The notes beneath the pieces were generated by a model. It ran no database searches, was not told the origin of the DNA, and saw only the letters and a program-made list of their open reading frames with translations. Of a DNA stretch of 64,000 nucleotides, positions 27,582-37,086 are shown one piece after another. This DNA comes from Parabacteroides chongii (GTDB lineage: Bacteria; Bacteroidota; Bacteroidia; Bacteroidales; Tannerellaceae). The position numbers and the translations under genes were made by a program. Numbering within the stretch: the first letter of the stretch is position 1; each line of letters starts with the position of its first letter. The stretch spans positions 1,582,501 through 1,646,500 of the forward strand of contig NZ_CP120849.1 in the NCBI RefSeq assembly GCF_029581355.1, read 5' to 3'.

Positions 27582-29618
27582 ATGGAAACAAAACTACAAT
27601 CCAAACAGCAATATCCGCGGTTTATCCAAAATAAACCGTGTGGTATTGACAAATTCGATGGAGGTTCGCAAGAAAGGTTGGCAAAAACTATTGCTCGCCA
27701 TTTTTGTCAGAATGATTCATTGGATGAGGAATGTACTTTACCTCGAATTATCGGCATCGAAGGTATTTGGGGATCTGGAAAATCCAACGTGGTTAAAATG
27801 TTGGAACGTGAATTATCAGACGACTATTACTTTTTTGAGTATGACGCATGGGGACATCAAGAGGACTTGCAACGCCGCTCTATATTGGAATTGCTTACAA
27901 GCAAACTTATTGATGATGGTATCCTATCTGGAAATGCAACAATAAAAGTCAAAGGTGGAGGTACGAAAACCGTATCATGGTCTGAAAAGCTGAAATATTT
28001 ATTAGCCCGTAAAACGGAGACCGTAACCGAAAAATATCCCCTTATCAGTAATGGTATGGTTGCGGCATTTTTGGTTGCAGTTTTAACTCCGATATTTACA
28101 TTTATTGCGTATGCAGTAAAACCTACACCCACAACATGGTGGTTTTCTTTATTGTCTATTATCATAGCTGCACTGCCAGTTCTTATTGCATTGTGCGTTT
28201 GGAAATGGGCATATAGCAAAGATCATAAATATGGATGGAGTTATATGTTAGCTATTTATCAAGATAAAGTCGAAAAGGACGTTTGCTATGAGACTTTGAG
28301 CGAAGACGAACCAACGGTTTACGAGTTCAAAACATGGATGCAAGACATTTCTGATTTTATCAAGGAAAAAGGACAACGTAAATTAGTCCTTGTTTTTGAC
28401 AACATGGATCGTCTCCCCGCTGAAAAAGTAAAAGAATTATGGTCTTCTATCCATACGTTCTTCGCCGATAGCGGTTTTGAAAATGTTTGGGCTGTTATTC
28501 CTTTCGATGAAACACATTTAGCTTGTGCATTCGGAGATGAGACCGACGAACAAACGAAACAACTGACCAAGTATTTTATCAATAAAACTTTCCCTATTGT
28601 TTATCGTGTTGCTCCTCCTGTTATTACCGACTATCGAAGTATATTCAACAAACTGTTTGTTGAAGCATTTGGAGAAACAGAAAATGAAGCGAAAGAAACT
28701 ATAAATCGGATATTCAGATTGGTAAATCCTAATGCCAATGTTAGGGAAATTATATCATATATCAATGAGATGGTCGCTCTTAAACAAGAGTGGTGTAACG
28801 AAATTTTGATGATAAACATAGCATTGTTCTGTTTGAAGAAGACGGATATTCTGGCAAATCCAGTAGAACAAATATTGTCCGGCGACTATCTGAATGGCAT
28901 TCAAACAATAATTAACAATGATCTGCAAACACAACGCGAAATTGCAGCTTTGGTATATGGTGTCGATGTTGAAGATGCTCGACAAATTCCATTGAAAAAA
29001 TATATTGAAGGCTGCATCAACGGAGAAGAAGACCACGACATAAATCAATATGCAGAGACTAATAAACAATTTGACACTGTATTAGAAGAAGTTATACAAT
29101 GTATGGACAATGCGCTTATCGATAAGATTATACATTGTTTGCATAAATTAACTCGAAAGAGCGATGTTATTCTGCGTGTATGGCAAAGAATAGCACAATT
29201 GAAATTAAAAGAATCCATAGAGAAGCAGGTGTTCCCTGTCGAATACCAAGAACTGCTGTTGCATTTAGACACGGAAAGCCAAAACCATGTGATTGCTCAA
29301 TTATATAAGAAGATAGTTCGGTTCAATGACTTCAATGGCGGCGACTATTTCAAAACGTTAGATGCAATAGACAGGTTTATTGCGCAAAATAAGTTGGCGT
29401 GCGATTTTACGTCATTGATTGAAGCAAAAACAGTCAAGCCAAATACATTTATCGATTATATTCAAGCTGCAAATGCAACAGATGCTGCCTATCGGGATAA
29501 CGCGACAACTAAAGCATATAAATATTATCAAGTAGCAACAAATTCGGAGGCGCTCGATAATTATTTGGCAAACTTACTACCCGATAATTTCGACCATGCA
29601 GATATTGTAAAACGTTAA
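27582..29618 (+). CDS. KAP-family membrane P-loop NTPase, N-terminal part
   Basis: 678 residues of a larger protein. Walker A is GIWGSGKS (61-68). Two membrane helices at about 155-210 are inserted within the NTPase, the hallmark of KAP NTPases. Walker B is LVLVFDNMDR (about 267). The family includes PifA of plasmid F, which excludes phage T7, so a membrane-linked defence role is possible. The frame ends at DIVKR because four A (29609-29612) stand where five are needed. With the fifth it continues DIVKTLKDNSTYTFP into the next piece, giving about 1084 residues in all. Confidence 0.8.
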   Translation: METKLQSKQQYPRFIQNKPCGIDKFDGGSQERLAKTIARHFCQNDSLDEECTLPRIIGIEGIWGSGKSNVVKMLERELSDDYYFFEYDAWGHQEDLQRRSILELLTSKLIDDGILSGNATIKVKGGGTKTVSWSEKLKYLLARKTETVTEKYPLISNGMVAAFLVAVLTPIFTFIAYAVKPTPTTWWFSLLSIIIAALPVLIALCVWKWAYSKDHKYGWSYMLAIYQDKVEKDVCYETLSEDEPTVYEFKTWMQDISDFIKEKGQRKLVLVFDNMDRLPAEKVKELWSSIHTFFADSGFENVWAVIPFDETHLACAFGDETDEQTKQLTKYFINKTFPIVYRVAPPVITDYRSIFNKLFVEAFGETENEAKETINRIFRLVNPNANVREIISYINEMVALKQEWCNEILMINIALFCLKKTDILANPVEQILSGDYLNGIQTIINNDLQTQREIAALVYGVDVEDARQIPLKKYIEGCINGEEDHDINQYAETNKQFDTVLEEVIQCMDNALIDKIIHCLHKLTRKSDVILRVWQRIAQLKLKESIEKQVFPVEYQELLLHLDTESQNHVIAQLYKKIVRFNDFNGGDYFKTLDAIDRFIAQNKLACDFTSLIEAKTVKPNTFIDYIQAANATDAAYRDNATTKAYKYYQVATNSEALDNYLANLLPDNFDHADIVKR

Positions 29619-30835
29619 AAGATAATTCTACCTATACGTTTCCAACGCTTTTGCAAGCGATCACGAATTGCATTGATGAACAGAATGTAAATAAAGATAA
29701 TATAGGGGCTATATTTACAACCTATCGTTTATTGGCATCTGACGAAGAAAGACCTTTACCTGTAACGTTAGATTCAACCTACATAAATCAGTTGCATTCT
29801 GAATTAGAAACTGATGGCCGAAACATTAAAGAGTCTGGATATTACGATTTAGTCGCCATGCAATTGGCACATGGTCATTCCGTTTCCTTAATAGAGGGTG
29901 GAGATATAAAATATGTTGCAGAACTCATGGACTATTATGTGGATCATGGAGACTTATTAGTAAATAGTGTGGGATGGAATATACCGCTATTAAATGAAAC
30001 ACTACAATACATGGTAAATCATAAACTTGGCTATAAATTATTGCTCTCAGACATATTGCCCCAATTTGAAGATATTAAGAACAGAATAGGTGTAACGGAT
30101 GAGGTATTTATCGAGCATTTAGCAGAGTGGAATACCGATTTGGATAAGTATATCACTAAGAACAATATTAAAGATGTAATTCCTGACGCATCTTTTTACG
30201 ATTTGACCACTAAAATAAGCAATGTCCTGACCGATCATATCAATAAAATAGCGTTCGAAGCGTTGTCTGAAATAAGTGTTGATACATTATACGCCCAAAG
30301 AACAGCACATACATCATATTATTGGTTTGTCGCAATAAAACATTTACTGGCTAAAATCAAATCCTTGCCAGATAACTTGACTGAATTTGGCAAAAAGATT
30401 CTGATGGATATTGCTTCTGGAACTCAAAGTTTGAATCCTTTCCCTAATTGTTTCAAGAATATAGTTGAAAGATTGGATAAACGAAAAATTAAATCGACAG
30501 TTACCGATATAAGAAATGATTTCTGCATCGGTAAAAAGACTATCAATGCAATAAAGTTTCAATTTTTCGAAACATGGCTTAGATCGCATGGTAATTTGAA
30601 AAGTCAAGCTGGAGACGTTATTGATAAAATAGTGAAACCTGTAATTTCCGATGGGGCATGCCGTTCATTGATTCTGCAAAACAAAGATTTTTATATGGAT
30701 TTAATAAATACAGCAGGGGATGATGCTTATGAATTGAAAAAGAGTCTCCGAAACCTCATACAAAAAGATTCAGATCCGCAATTGGTTAAATTTGTCAATT
30801 CGATAGATTCAGTACCTGAGGTTGAAACCGCGTAA
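29619..30835 (+). CDS. KAP-family NTPase, C-terminal part (after frameshift)
   Basis: Continuation of the KAP protein; the first available ATG is at 29651, but coding similarity starts at the frameshift. It is an all-helical repeat-like region with no recognised domain, perhaps the sensor or partner-binding half. Ends EVETA at 30835. It is probably not made as a separate protein unless it re-initiates. Confidence 0.65.
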
Positions 30836-30840
30836 GTATT

Positions 30841-30973
30841 TGTCTAACAAGTCCGAATTTTACGATTTTACCCGTCAGAACTGAAGTGCCCCCCAAAAAA
30901 ATTGTATCCAACTTTTGGGGGTCACTTCAAACTTCGATAGGGATAATTTTCAATTTTGGGGACTTGTTAGACA
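30841..30973. repeat. MITE-like repeat at the 3' end of mobC, with an inner hairpin
   Basis: Perfect 14-bp inverted repeats TGTCTAACAAGTCC lie at 30841-30854 and 30960-30973. Between them is an inner stem, TGAAGTGCCCCCCAAAA paired with TTTTGGGGGTCACTTCA, with one mismatch (30882-30929). The inner arms resemble IS3-family ends. The right arm supplies the stop codon of mobC. The inner stem could also terminate the KAP and mobC transcripts that converge here. Confidence 0.65.
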
Positions 30974-32064
30974 GTCTCATTATCTGGTAGCAGTTTACAC
31001 AGCACCGGATCGTTTTTGATACGCTCCAGTTCCTCCTGCACAATCTGCTTCACCTCTTCCTTGATGCGCCGGTAGTTCGCCTGCACCGTTTCCTTCATGC
31101 GGTCGTTGCCGTCCTCGTCCGTGAAGTTTGTAATGACGGGAATTTTCTTGTAGGCACTTTCTTCCCGTTTCACCTTTTCGGCATCCACCACAATCTCGCA
31201 ATGAAAAATCTTCTGCTCGATACGCTCGTTGAAGTTGTCGGATACAGAACCGACAAACATTCCCTGCGTAAGCCCGGAAATCTTACTCGGTGGAATGAGC
31301 GCGTCCATCTGCGTGTTGATGGAGGTGGAAACATCCTGCCGGTTGATGGAGATGGACTGCCGTTTCTGCAACACCTTACCGAACCGCTCGGAGAGCGTCT
31401 TGGCTGTTTCCCCCACCACCTGACCGGAGAAAATATTGCCGACAGTGTTCATCACCACTTTCGCCTCTTTGTCCCCGTAGTCACGCACTAACTGGCTGAA
31501 ATCCTGAAAGCCCAGACACACGGCAACCTTGTTGCTTCGGGCGGTAGCTATAAGATTGTCCAACCCTTTGAAGTATATTGTGGGCAACTCGTCGATGATG
31601 ACCGATGACTTCAGCATCCCCTTCTTGTTGATGAGCTTCACGATACGGGAATTATACAGACCGAGTGCCGCACCGTAGATATTCTGACGGTCGGGATTGT
31701 TACCCACGCAGAGGATTTTCGGCTCTTCGGGATTGTTGATGTCCAGCGTAAACTCGCTGTCTGACATCACCCAGTAGAGCTGCGGTGAAATCATCCTCGA
31801 AAGCGGGATTTTTGCCGACGCTATCTGACCCATGAGCTGCTCCGCAGCCCCTCCAAGCCACGCATCCATGAACGGCGAAAGGTAGTTCTCCAGCTCCGGA
31901 TAAGAGGTCAGTATCGGAAATATATCCTCGTAACGGCGGTTCAGAAACTCGATAGCATGGGGAAACGTGCAAAACTTCCCGTTCTGATAGATTTTGAGAT
32001 ACCAGATAATACTGGCAAACAGAATGATAGGTGACTCCACGAAGAAGTCGCCCTGCTTTTGCAC
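30967..32064 (-). CDS. mobC: MobC coupling protein, exon 2 (after the group II intron)
   Basis: 365 residues, the C-terminal part of the TraG/VirD4-type coupling ATPase. The exon starts with VQKQGDFFVESPI and follows T-W of exon 1 exactly. Walker B is VIIDELPTIYF, with TARSNKVAVCLGFQDFSQL after it. The last residues, LLPDNETV and stop, fall in the inverted repeat at 30960-30973, so the native C terminus may have been altered. It links the relaxosome to the membrane channel in CTnDOT transfer. Confidence 0.9.
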   Translation of the reverse strand: MQKQGDFFVESPIILFASIIWYLKIYQNGKFCTFPHAIEFLNRRYEDIFPILTSYPELENYLSPFMDAWLGGAAEQLMGQIASAKIPLSRMISPQLYWVMSDSEFTLDINNPEEPKILCVGNNPDRQNIYGAALGLYNSRIVKLINKKGMLKSSVIIDELPTIYFKGLDNLIATARSNKVAVCLGFQDFSQLVRDYGDKEAKVVMNTVGNIFSGQVVGETAKTLSERFGKVLQKRQSISINRQDVSTSINTQMDALIPPSKISGLTQGMFVGSVSDNFNERIEQKIFHCEIVVDAEKVKREESAYKKIPVITNFTDEDGNDRMKETVQANYRRIKEEVKQIVQEELERIKNDPVLCKLLPDNETV

Positions 32065-32105
32065 ATCGGGTAAGTCAAGGGCATTGCTGCCCCCTTCTCC
32101 CCTAA

Positions 32106-32139
32106 GAACCGTACATGAGAGTTTCCCCTCATACGGCTC
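32106..32139 (-). ncRNA. Group II intron domain V
   Basis: The 34-nt hairpin reads GAGCCGTATGAGGGG on its 5' side and closes with a GAAA tetraloop. It carries the AGC-type catalytic triad and matches the canonical domain V almost base for base. It is the ribozyme's catalytic core, 41 nt from the 3' splice site. Confidence 0.9.
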
Positions 32140-32185
32140 AAGCAACTCAATATTTCTATTTGTTGTTAGAAATCGGCTCATACTT

Positions 32186-33838
32186 TCAACATTTTCGTTT
32201 ATTTCGCTTGTAGCAGTTGTTGTGGACAAGTTGCCGTACAATCGAACTACCAACAGATATTTCGTTGACGTTCCATGCTTTTGTACAATCTATTTCCTTG
32301 CCACATAACGGACAAATCCGGTTCTGCTTGTTCCATAAATATAAGAGAGACTTACGTCCTTTGAGAGATTCCAGCATTTGTTGCTCCTTTCGCTGAAAGA
32401 AATAATCATCGTATTCCGGGTCGAAAGGGTTTGCCTCACCTTTGATTTGCTTGTACGGGGTATAATGTATATCCGACAACCTTTTAAGGGTCAGGTAGTT
32501 CACTTTCTTGCTCTTGGTTTCATATTTCCATGCAAACGTCCATTTACGCCCCCGAATTTCATGCCAATATTTGTCTGCAACCCAAGACTTGCGTTTCTTT
32601 GGATGGCGACGTAAAGCCCATTTCTTCGTGAGATTGTAAATGTGATTGTCACAACCATGAAAAGCATCGGTTGATGCACCATATCGGTAATAGTTGCCCC
32701 AACCTGTGATTACAGGATTAAGCATTCGTATCAGCGATTCCTGCTTACACATTTTATGTCCTTTAACGATGTCACCGATTTTTGCCCTGAAGCGTTTCTG
32801 TGCATCTTTGGACGGGGATGTGTATAGCCTTTTGCCAAACTTCCTCACATTGAAACCTAAGAAATCAAAACCGTCGTATATGTTCGTAATGGTAGTTTTC
32901 TCTTCGGATAAGGTCAGCCCTCTTTCTTTGAGAAATTCTATCACGATAGGTTTGACTTCGTTTTCCAATAGCTCCTTATCTCGACCTGTGATTATAAAGT
33001 CATCCGCATAACGAATAAGGTTTACCTTGTAGTGGAATGTCTTATTGTTGCGCCATAATCTTTTGAATCTTTCAGCCAAGAGTGGTTGAAGTCCGTCAAG
33101 TGCTATATTTGCAAGTGTCGGTGATATGATACCTCCTTGTGGTGTACCCTCTTCTGTCGGGAATAGTTTGCCATTGTATACAGCTCCACATTTCAGCCAT
33201 TTTCTGAGTATCGTCTTATCCATAGGGATATGATTAAGAAGCCAGTCGTGGCTGATATGGTCGAAGCAGCCTTTAATGTCTCCCTCCAAAATCCATTCGG
33301 GGGAATGCTGGCGGTTTAGAACCGTATCAATCTGACGGATAGCGTCCATTGTCCTGCGTTTCTTGCGGAAACCATAAGAAAAGCGGTCGCCTGTCGTTTC
33401 GGCTATCGGTTCCAATGCCATGAGATATAATGCCTGCATCGCCCTGTCTTTCATTGTCGGTATTCCCAACGGTCGGAGTTTACCGTTCTTTTTCTTGATG
33501 TGAACCCTACGAAGCGGCTGCGGATTGTAACCACGACGTTTCAGTTCACCGATTGCTTTGTACTTGCGCTTGGGAGAATCCCAAAGCTGTTTATCTACTC
33601 CAGACGTTTTCTTCCCTTTGTTGGAAGTAACCCTCTTTACCGCCAATGCCTTGGCGTAAAAAGAGTGGGTCAGCATCCACTGCAAGGCTTTCACCTTGTT
33701 ATGTCTGCCTTCCTTTTGAGCCTTTACAATACGCGCTTGTAGCTTTCGGACATAGGCTTCACACTTGGACCAGTCCATTCCGTCCCAAGTTAGATTCCTA
33801 CTATCAGCAGGCGCACACGATGTTTTAGTTTCGTTCAT
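32186..33838 (-). CDS. ltrA: Group II intron reverse transcriptase/maturase
   Basis: 550 residues. RT domains are present with active-site YADD (277-280) and the TPQGGIISPTLANI block. A maturase/X domain follows, then a C-terminal zinc/HNH-like segment (CPLCGKEID ... HNNCYKRN). That segment retains its cysteines but has a poor HNH core. It assists splicing and copies the intron into DNA. The gene lies in domain IV and has no frameshift. The symbol is used in the general LtrA-like sense. Confidence 0.9.
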   Translation of the reverse strand: MNETKTSCAPADSRNLTWDGMDWSKCEAYVRKLQARIVKAQKEGRHNKVKALQWMLTHSFYAKALAVKRVTSNKGKKTSGVDKQLWDSPKRKYKAIGELKRRGYNPQPLRRVHIKKKNGKLRPLGIPTMKDRAMQALYLMALEPIAETTGDRFSYGFRKKRRTMDAIRQIDTVLNRQHSPEWILEGDIKGCFDHISHDWLLNHIPMDKTILRKWLKCGAVYNGKLFPTEEGTPQGGIISPTLANIALDGLQPLLAERFKRLWRNNKTFHYKVNLIRYADDFIITGRDKELLENEVKPIVIEFLKERGLTLSEEKTTITNIYDGFDFLGFNVRKFGKRLYTSPSKDAQKRFRAKIGDIVKGHKMCKQESLIRMLNPVITGWGNYYRYGASTDAFHGCDNHIYNLTKKWALRRHPKKRKSWVADKYWHEIRGRKWTFAWKYETKSKKVNYLTLKRLSDIHYTPYKQIKGEANPFDPEYDDYFFQRKEQQMLESLKGRKSLLYLWNKQNRICPLCGKEIDCTKAWNVNEISVGSSIVRQLVHNNCYKRNKRKC

Positions 33839-34480
33839 TTGCTTTCCTCCTTTTGAAAGTTCTAAAAGTTATCTTGTAAAGAGTTACCATATACGGAAGT
33901 CTGCCCACTTTCGTGTCGGATGATGTCACCAATAACAACCCGTGATGTTGATTCAATCCGTATCCACCCCATTACAGGGTGGCATTCGCTTTTTCCGTTA
34001 TCTCATACCTGCACCCCATTCGGCTTGCCTTGCGGTTCGCTTACTCGCATTCTTACGAGAGAGATACAGGCTTGCCCTGTTCCACGTAATTGACAAACGG
34101 ATAGTTTAGGTTCTGCCAAGTCCGCCGGCAGTGCTGTGTCCGTGTAACCCCAACATGGGCAAGGGTTATCCGACTGCTTACCTTTTGGTGAGAGCTAAAG
34201 TATCTTGCGCTCCTTCAAACCTTACGACGGCTAAAGTCAGTTCACTTACGTTAACCATGCTATCCAGCCTCGCCACTCAACGGTATGATACTAACCGTCC
34301 TTGACATTCCCTTACGGTTCAGTCTTGTCCTTTCGGAAAGTGTACTTTGTCCTATAAGCTTGGCACAACCCATCACTGGAGATGCACCTTATAGTAGGCT
34401 ACCGCTGACGGAACAGCGGGTTAAATCATGCAATTAATATTACTGTCTAACAATCAATTACGTGACTTTACAGGTCACAC

Positions 34481-35401
34481 CCACGTTTTATTGAGGTTGA
34501 GCATTATTGTGTAGGCACTCTCATAGGCATCCGTAATATCTTCCATAAAATCCGGGTGAATGGGATTGCACCGATGAGAGCGTCGCGGGTCGTCGAAGTT
34601 GATCACATAGAACTTCGGCTTTACCTTGTAGCCGTCCGGGTGGTTCAGCAAATGGTTGTAGGCAATAGTAGATAGGTCGGGATACTTGAAATCGTAGATG
34701 TATTGACTAAAGCCCTTTTCAATCTGTTGCTTGATAAAATTGTTTACCACGGCATAGGACTTGCCGCTGCCCGGCGTACCCAACACGATGGACGCACGGA
34801 AGGGATTAACTACATTGATCCAACCGTTGTTCCAGCGTTTCCTGTAATAGAAACGTGTCGGCAGATTGACCGAATACTCGCTTTCGATAAGCCTCGTTTC
34901 CTGCATGAAACTCTCGTTCTCGTTGTTGAAAACATCCTCCATCAAATTGTGTTTCAACAGGCGGCTCATCCACAGACCACCCATCAACAGGCAGACATAG
35001 CCCGTTCCAATGGTAAGGACATACAGTCCCGTCACCGCTTCAAGCGGCAGCGGCAGGGGCAGCAACCACCAGTTCAGGAAAAACAGCACGAACCCGACGG
35101 CAAATGCTGTCCAGATTCTCCCCCAAGTGATTTTCTCACCCTTGACACCCTTCGTACCCAGACAGGACAAGGCAAGCAAAAGGACGGAAAACAGCTTCGT
35201 GTAGAGAATGGAATGGAACAGCCCCGCCGTGCGGTCGAAGTTCAGAAGGATTTTGTCCACCACGCCGATGTTCACGCCCCACAGCCGGATGGCTTCGTAG
35301 CAGAACCAGTACACGTTCATGACCACTAAAATGATACTCACGGCACGCAGAAAATCCATGATTTTCGCCAATGCCCTCAAATCGTCTTCTTGTTGTGACA
35401 T
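34481..35401 (-). CDS. mobC: MobC coupling protein, exon 1
   Basis: 307 codons. Four membrane helices lie in the first 140 residues. Walker A is GTPGSGKSYAVV (about residue 201), followed by QYIYDFKYPDLS. The exon ends at LNLNKTW where the intron begins; unspliced RNA would stop two codons later. Together with exon 2 the protein is 672 residues. It is a VirD4-type DNA pump at the inner membrane. mobC lies 30 bp after mobB in the same direction. Confidence 0.9.
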
Positions 35402-35431
35402 ACATTGATTTTTTAATTGTTGATACTCTGA

Positions 35432-36679
35432 TTACATACCCAAGCCCTTGCGTTTTTTCTTCTTTTTGCGCTTCATCGCCCGGATGAAAGCCTCTTCCTC
35501 GGCATCTACCGCCGGACCTTCGGGAGTGAGCAAGCCCATACCGCCCGATATATCTTCACTGTCGTAGGCGGTCTGCCCGTGTGCCTTGTCCGCAGCATCC
35601 ACAGGGATGGATAGCGGTATCGGCGGTTGTCCGGCGTATGGCAGGGTGAAGTGTTCCTGCAAGGCATTCGCCGAAAGCTCCTTACCCATGCGCGAACCGT
35701 TCAGCACGCATCCCGTGCGGTGGTCGATGAAGGTAGCCCCATAGATGCGCCCTTCCTCTGTGTAGCGCAGTACGGTGTCGATGCCCTTCTCTTTGAGTTG
35801 GGATACAAATTTGTCCTTGTCATAAGTGCCTTGCAGCACGGAAAGGACGGTGCGTTTCGTCATGTCTGCCAGTTTCCTATCCTTGATTTCCGATTTGGAA
35901 CGGACAAACTTCTTCTGTACGGCTTCATAGCCTGCGGACTTCCCGAAAAGCGAGGATTTGAACGGGTTGCCCACCTTGTTACCCTTGTCGTCCGTGACGG
36001 AATAGACCAGCCCGTGATACTCCCGTCCGCGCACGTTGCCCCTCGCTTCCTCCACCGTCATATTATATAAGGAAAGGAGCGCACGGTATTCGCCCATCGT
36101 CTGGAAACGGTACTGCCCATTCAGAGCCTTCACGGTGTTGCCTACCTGCTTCTTCACATCACCTGCCGATGCGGCCACCTTGCGCAACGGATTATCCAAT
36201 CTCTGATTTTTACGTTCTGCCGGATGCAATCCGTACTTCTGTTCCAGTTCCCTGCGGATACGGTCGCTGCGGCGGTAGAGAAAATCCCGGTTGAGCCTTT
36301 TCCCGTTCTCGTCCACGTTGACCGTCACGATGTGCAGGTGGTGGCGGTCGATGTCCTCGTGCTTGAATACAAGATAAGGCTGGTTTCCGAAACCGAGTTT
36401 TTCCAGATACTCGCGGGCGATATTCTGCAACTCAATATCGGTCAGCACATCCTCCGGGTGCGGGTTGAGAGAGATATGCACCACCGGCTTCTCGATCTTC
36501 ATCTGCGGTGGCAGGAAGGTGAGAAAACCCTCCATCGCCTTGCCTATGTCCACCGTTCCCGAACCGTCATTGTAGATGCGGTTGGTGGTGAGAAGCCGCC
36601 CCTGCGCCTCGTTAATCTTCTCCCCGTTGTAGGCAATCGCGCCGTACAACGAACTTCCTACACTGATTTTTGCGACCAT
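35432..36679 (-). CDS. mobB: Relaxase MobB
   Basis: 415 residues. The relaxase metal-binding motif is DRHHLHIVTVNVD (H113, H114, H116). A candidate catalytic Tyr lies near the N terminus (Y12, Y17 or Y36). The second half is basic and ends in a Lys-rich tail (MKRKKKKKRKGLGM). It nicks oriT and stays bound to the transferred strand. The start overlaps the end of mobA by 22 nt, so the two are translationally coupled. Confidence 0.9.
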   Translation of the reverse strand: MVAKISVGSSLYGAIAYNGEKINEAQGRLLTTNRIYNDGSGTVDIGKAMEGFLTFLPPQMKIEKPVVHISLNPHPEDVLTDIELQNIAREYLEKLGFGNQPYLVFKHEDIDRHHLHIVTVNVDENGKRLNRDFLYRRSDRIRRELEQKYGLHPAERKNQRLDNPLRKVAASAGDVKKQVGNTVKALNGQYRFQTMGEYRALLSLYNMTVEEARGNVRGREYHGLVYSVTDDKGNKVGNPFKSSLFGKSAGYEAVQKKFVRSKSEIKDRKLADMTKRTVLSVLQGTYDKDKFVSQLKEKGIDTVLRYTEEGRIYGATFIDHRTGCVLNGSRMGKELSANALQEHFTLPYAGQPPIPLSIPVDAADKAHGQTAYDSEDISGGMGLLTPEGPAVDAEEEAFIRAMKRKKKKKRKGLGM

Positions 36680-37086
36680 TTTGCCTCCATTTCCCTTGAA
36701 AGTTCCACAATCCGGCGGCTCAGTTTCACGAGTTCGACGGTGTGTTGCTCTAATTTGTAGAGCAACGCCATCGCCTTTTTCTCTGAAAAATGCAGCCTCA
36801 GTTCCTTCACGACTTGGTTGTAATTCGTACCCACGGCACGGAATTGTGCATGAAAATCCGACAGTTTGGTGTAATAGTCCACCAACGTCTTGTCCACCTT
36901 CAGCACCTTGAACGGTTGCCCGAAGAAGTGCGCTTTGAGGAAAACAGACCGTGCATAGACACCCGATTTTCCGAACATGGCGAGGAAACGGTTGTGTTCC
37001 TCCTCGTTGAAACGGACGGTGTACCGGTACACCGCCGGATCAAGTTTGGGATTTCTCCCTGATTTGCTTTTCCTTTTCTCTTTCAT
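36658..37086 (-). CDS. mobA: Relaxosome accessory protein MobA
   Basis: 142 residues, basic N terminus (KEKRKSKSGRNPKLD). A ribbon-helix-helix-like strand YRYTVRFNEEEHNRFLAMF lies at about 21-39, as in MobC/BfmC-type relaxosome proteins. It probably binds oriT and helps MobB. Its ATG follows the recurring leader CCGCTAAATCCAAAGTA on the minus strand, and the noncoding region upstream is the likely oriT. Confidence 0.85.
   Translation of the reverse strand: MKEKRKSKSGRNPKLDPAVYRYTVRFNEEEHNRFLAMFGKSGVYARSVFLKAHFFGQPFKVLKVDKTLVDYYTKLSDFHAQFRAVGTNYNQVVKELRLHFSEKKAMALLYKLEQHTVELVKLSRRIVELSREMEAKWSQKSV

Larger units (their letters stand above)
32065..34480 (-). mobile_element. Group II intron inserted in mobC
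   Basis: On the minus strand the intron starts GTGTGACC at 34480 and ends ACCCGAT at 32065, fitting the GUGYG...AY rule. Removal joins mobC as T-W|V-Q-K-Q in frame. It carries domains I-III (about 33839-34480), the reverse-transcriptase ORF in domain IV, domain V (32106-32139) and a short domain VI with a candidate branch A near the 3' end. It is 2416 nt and complete, so probably able to splice and to move by retrohoming. Confidence 0.9.

Noticed and set aside
34443..34454. TGTCTAACAATC near the intron 5' end, similar to the repeat at 30841
   Set aside because: Only about ten bases match and the site is inside intron domain I; chance is likely.
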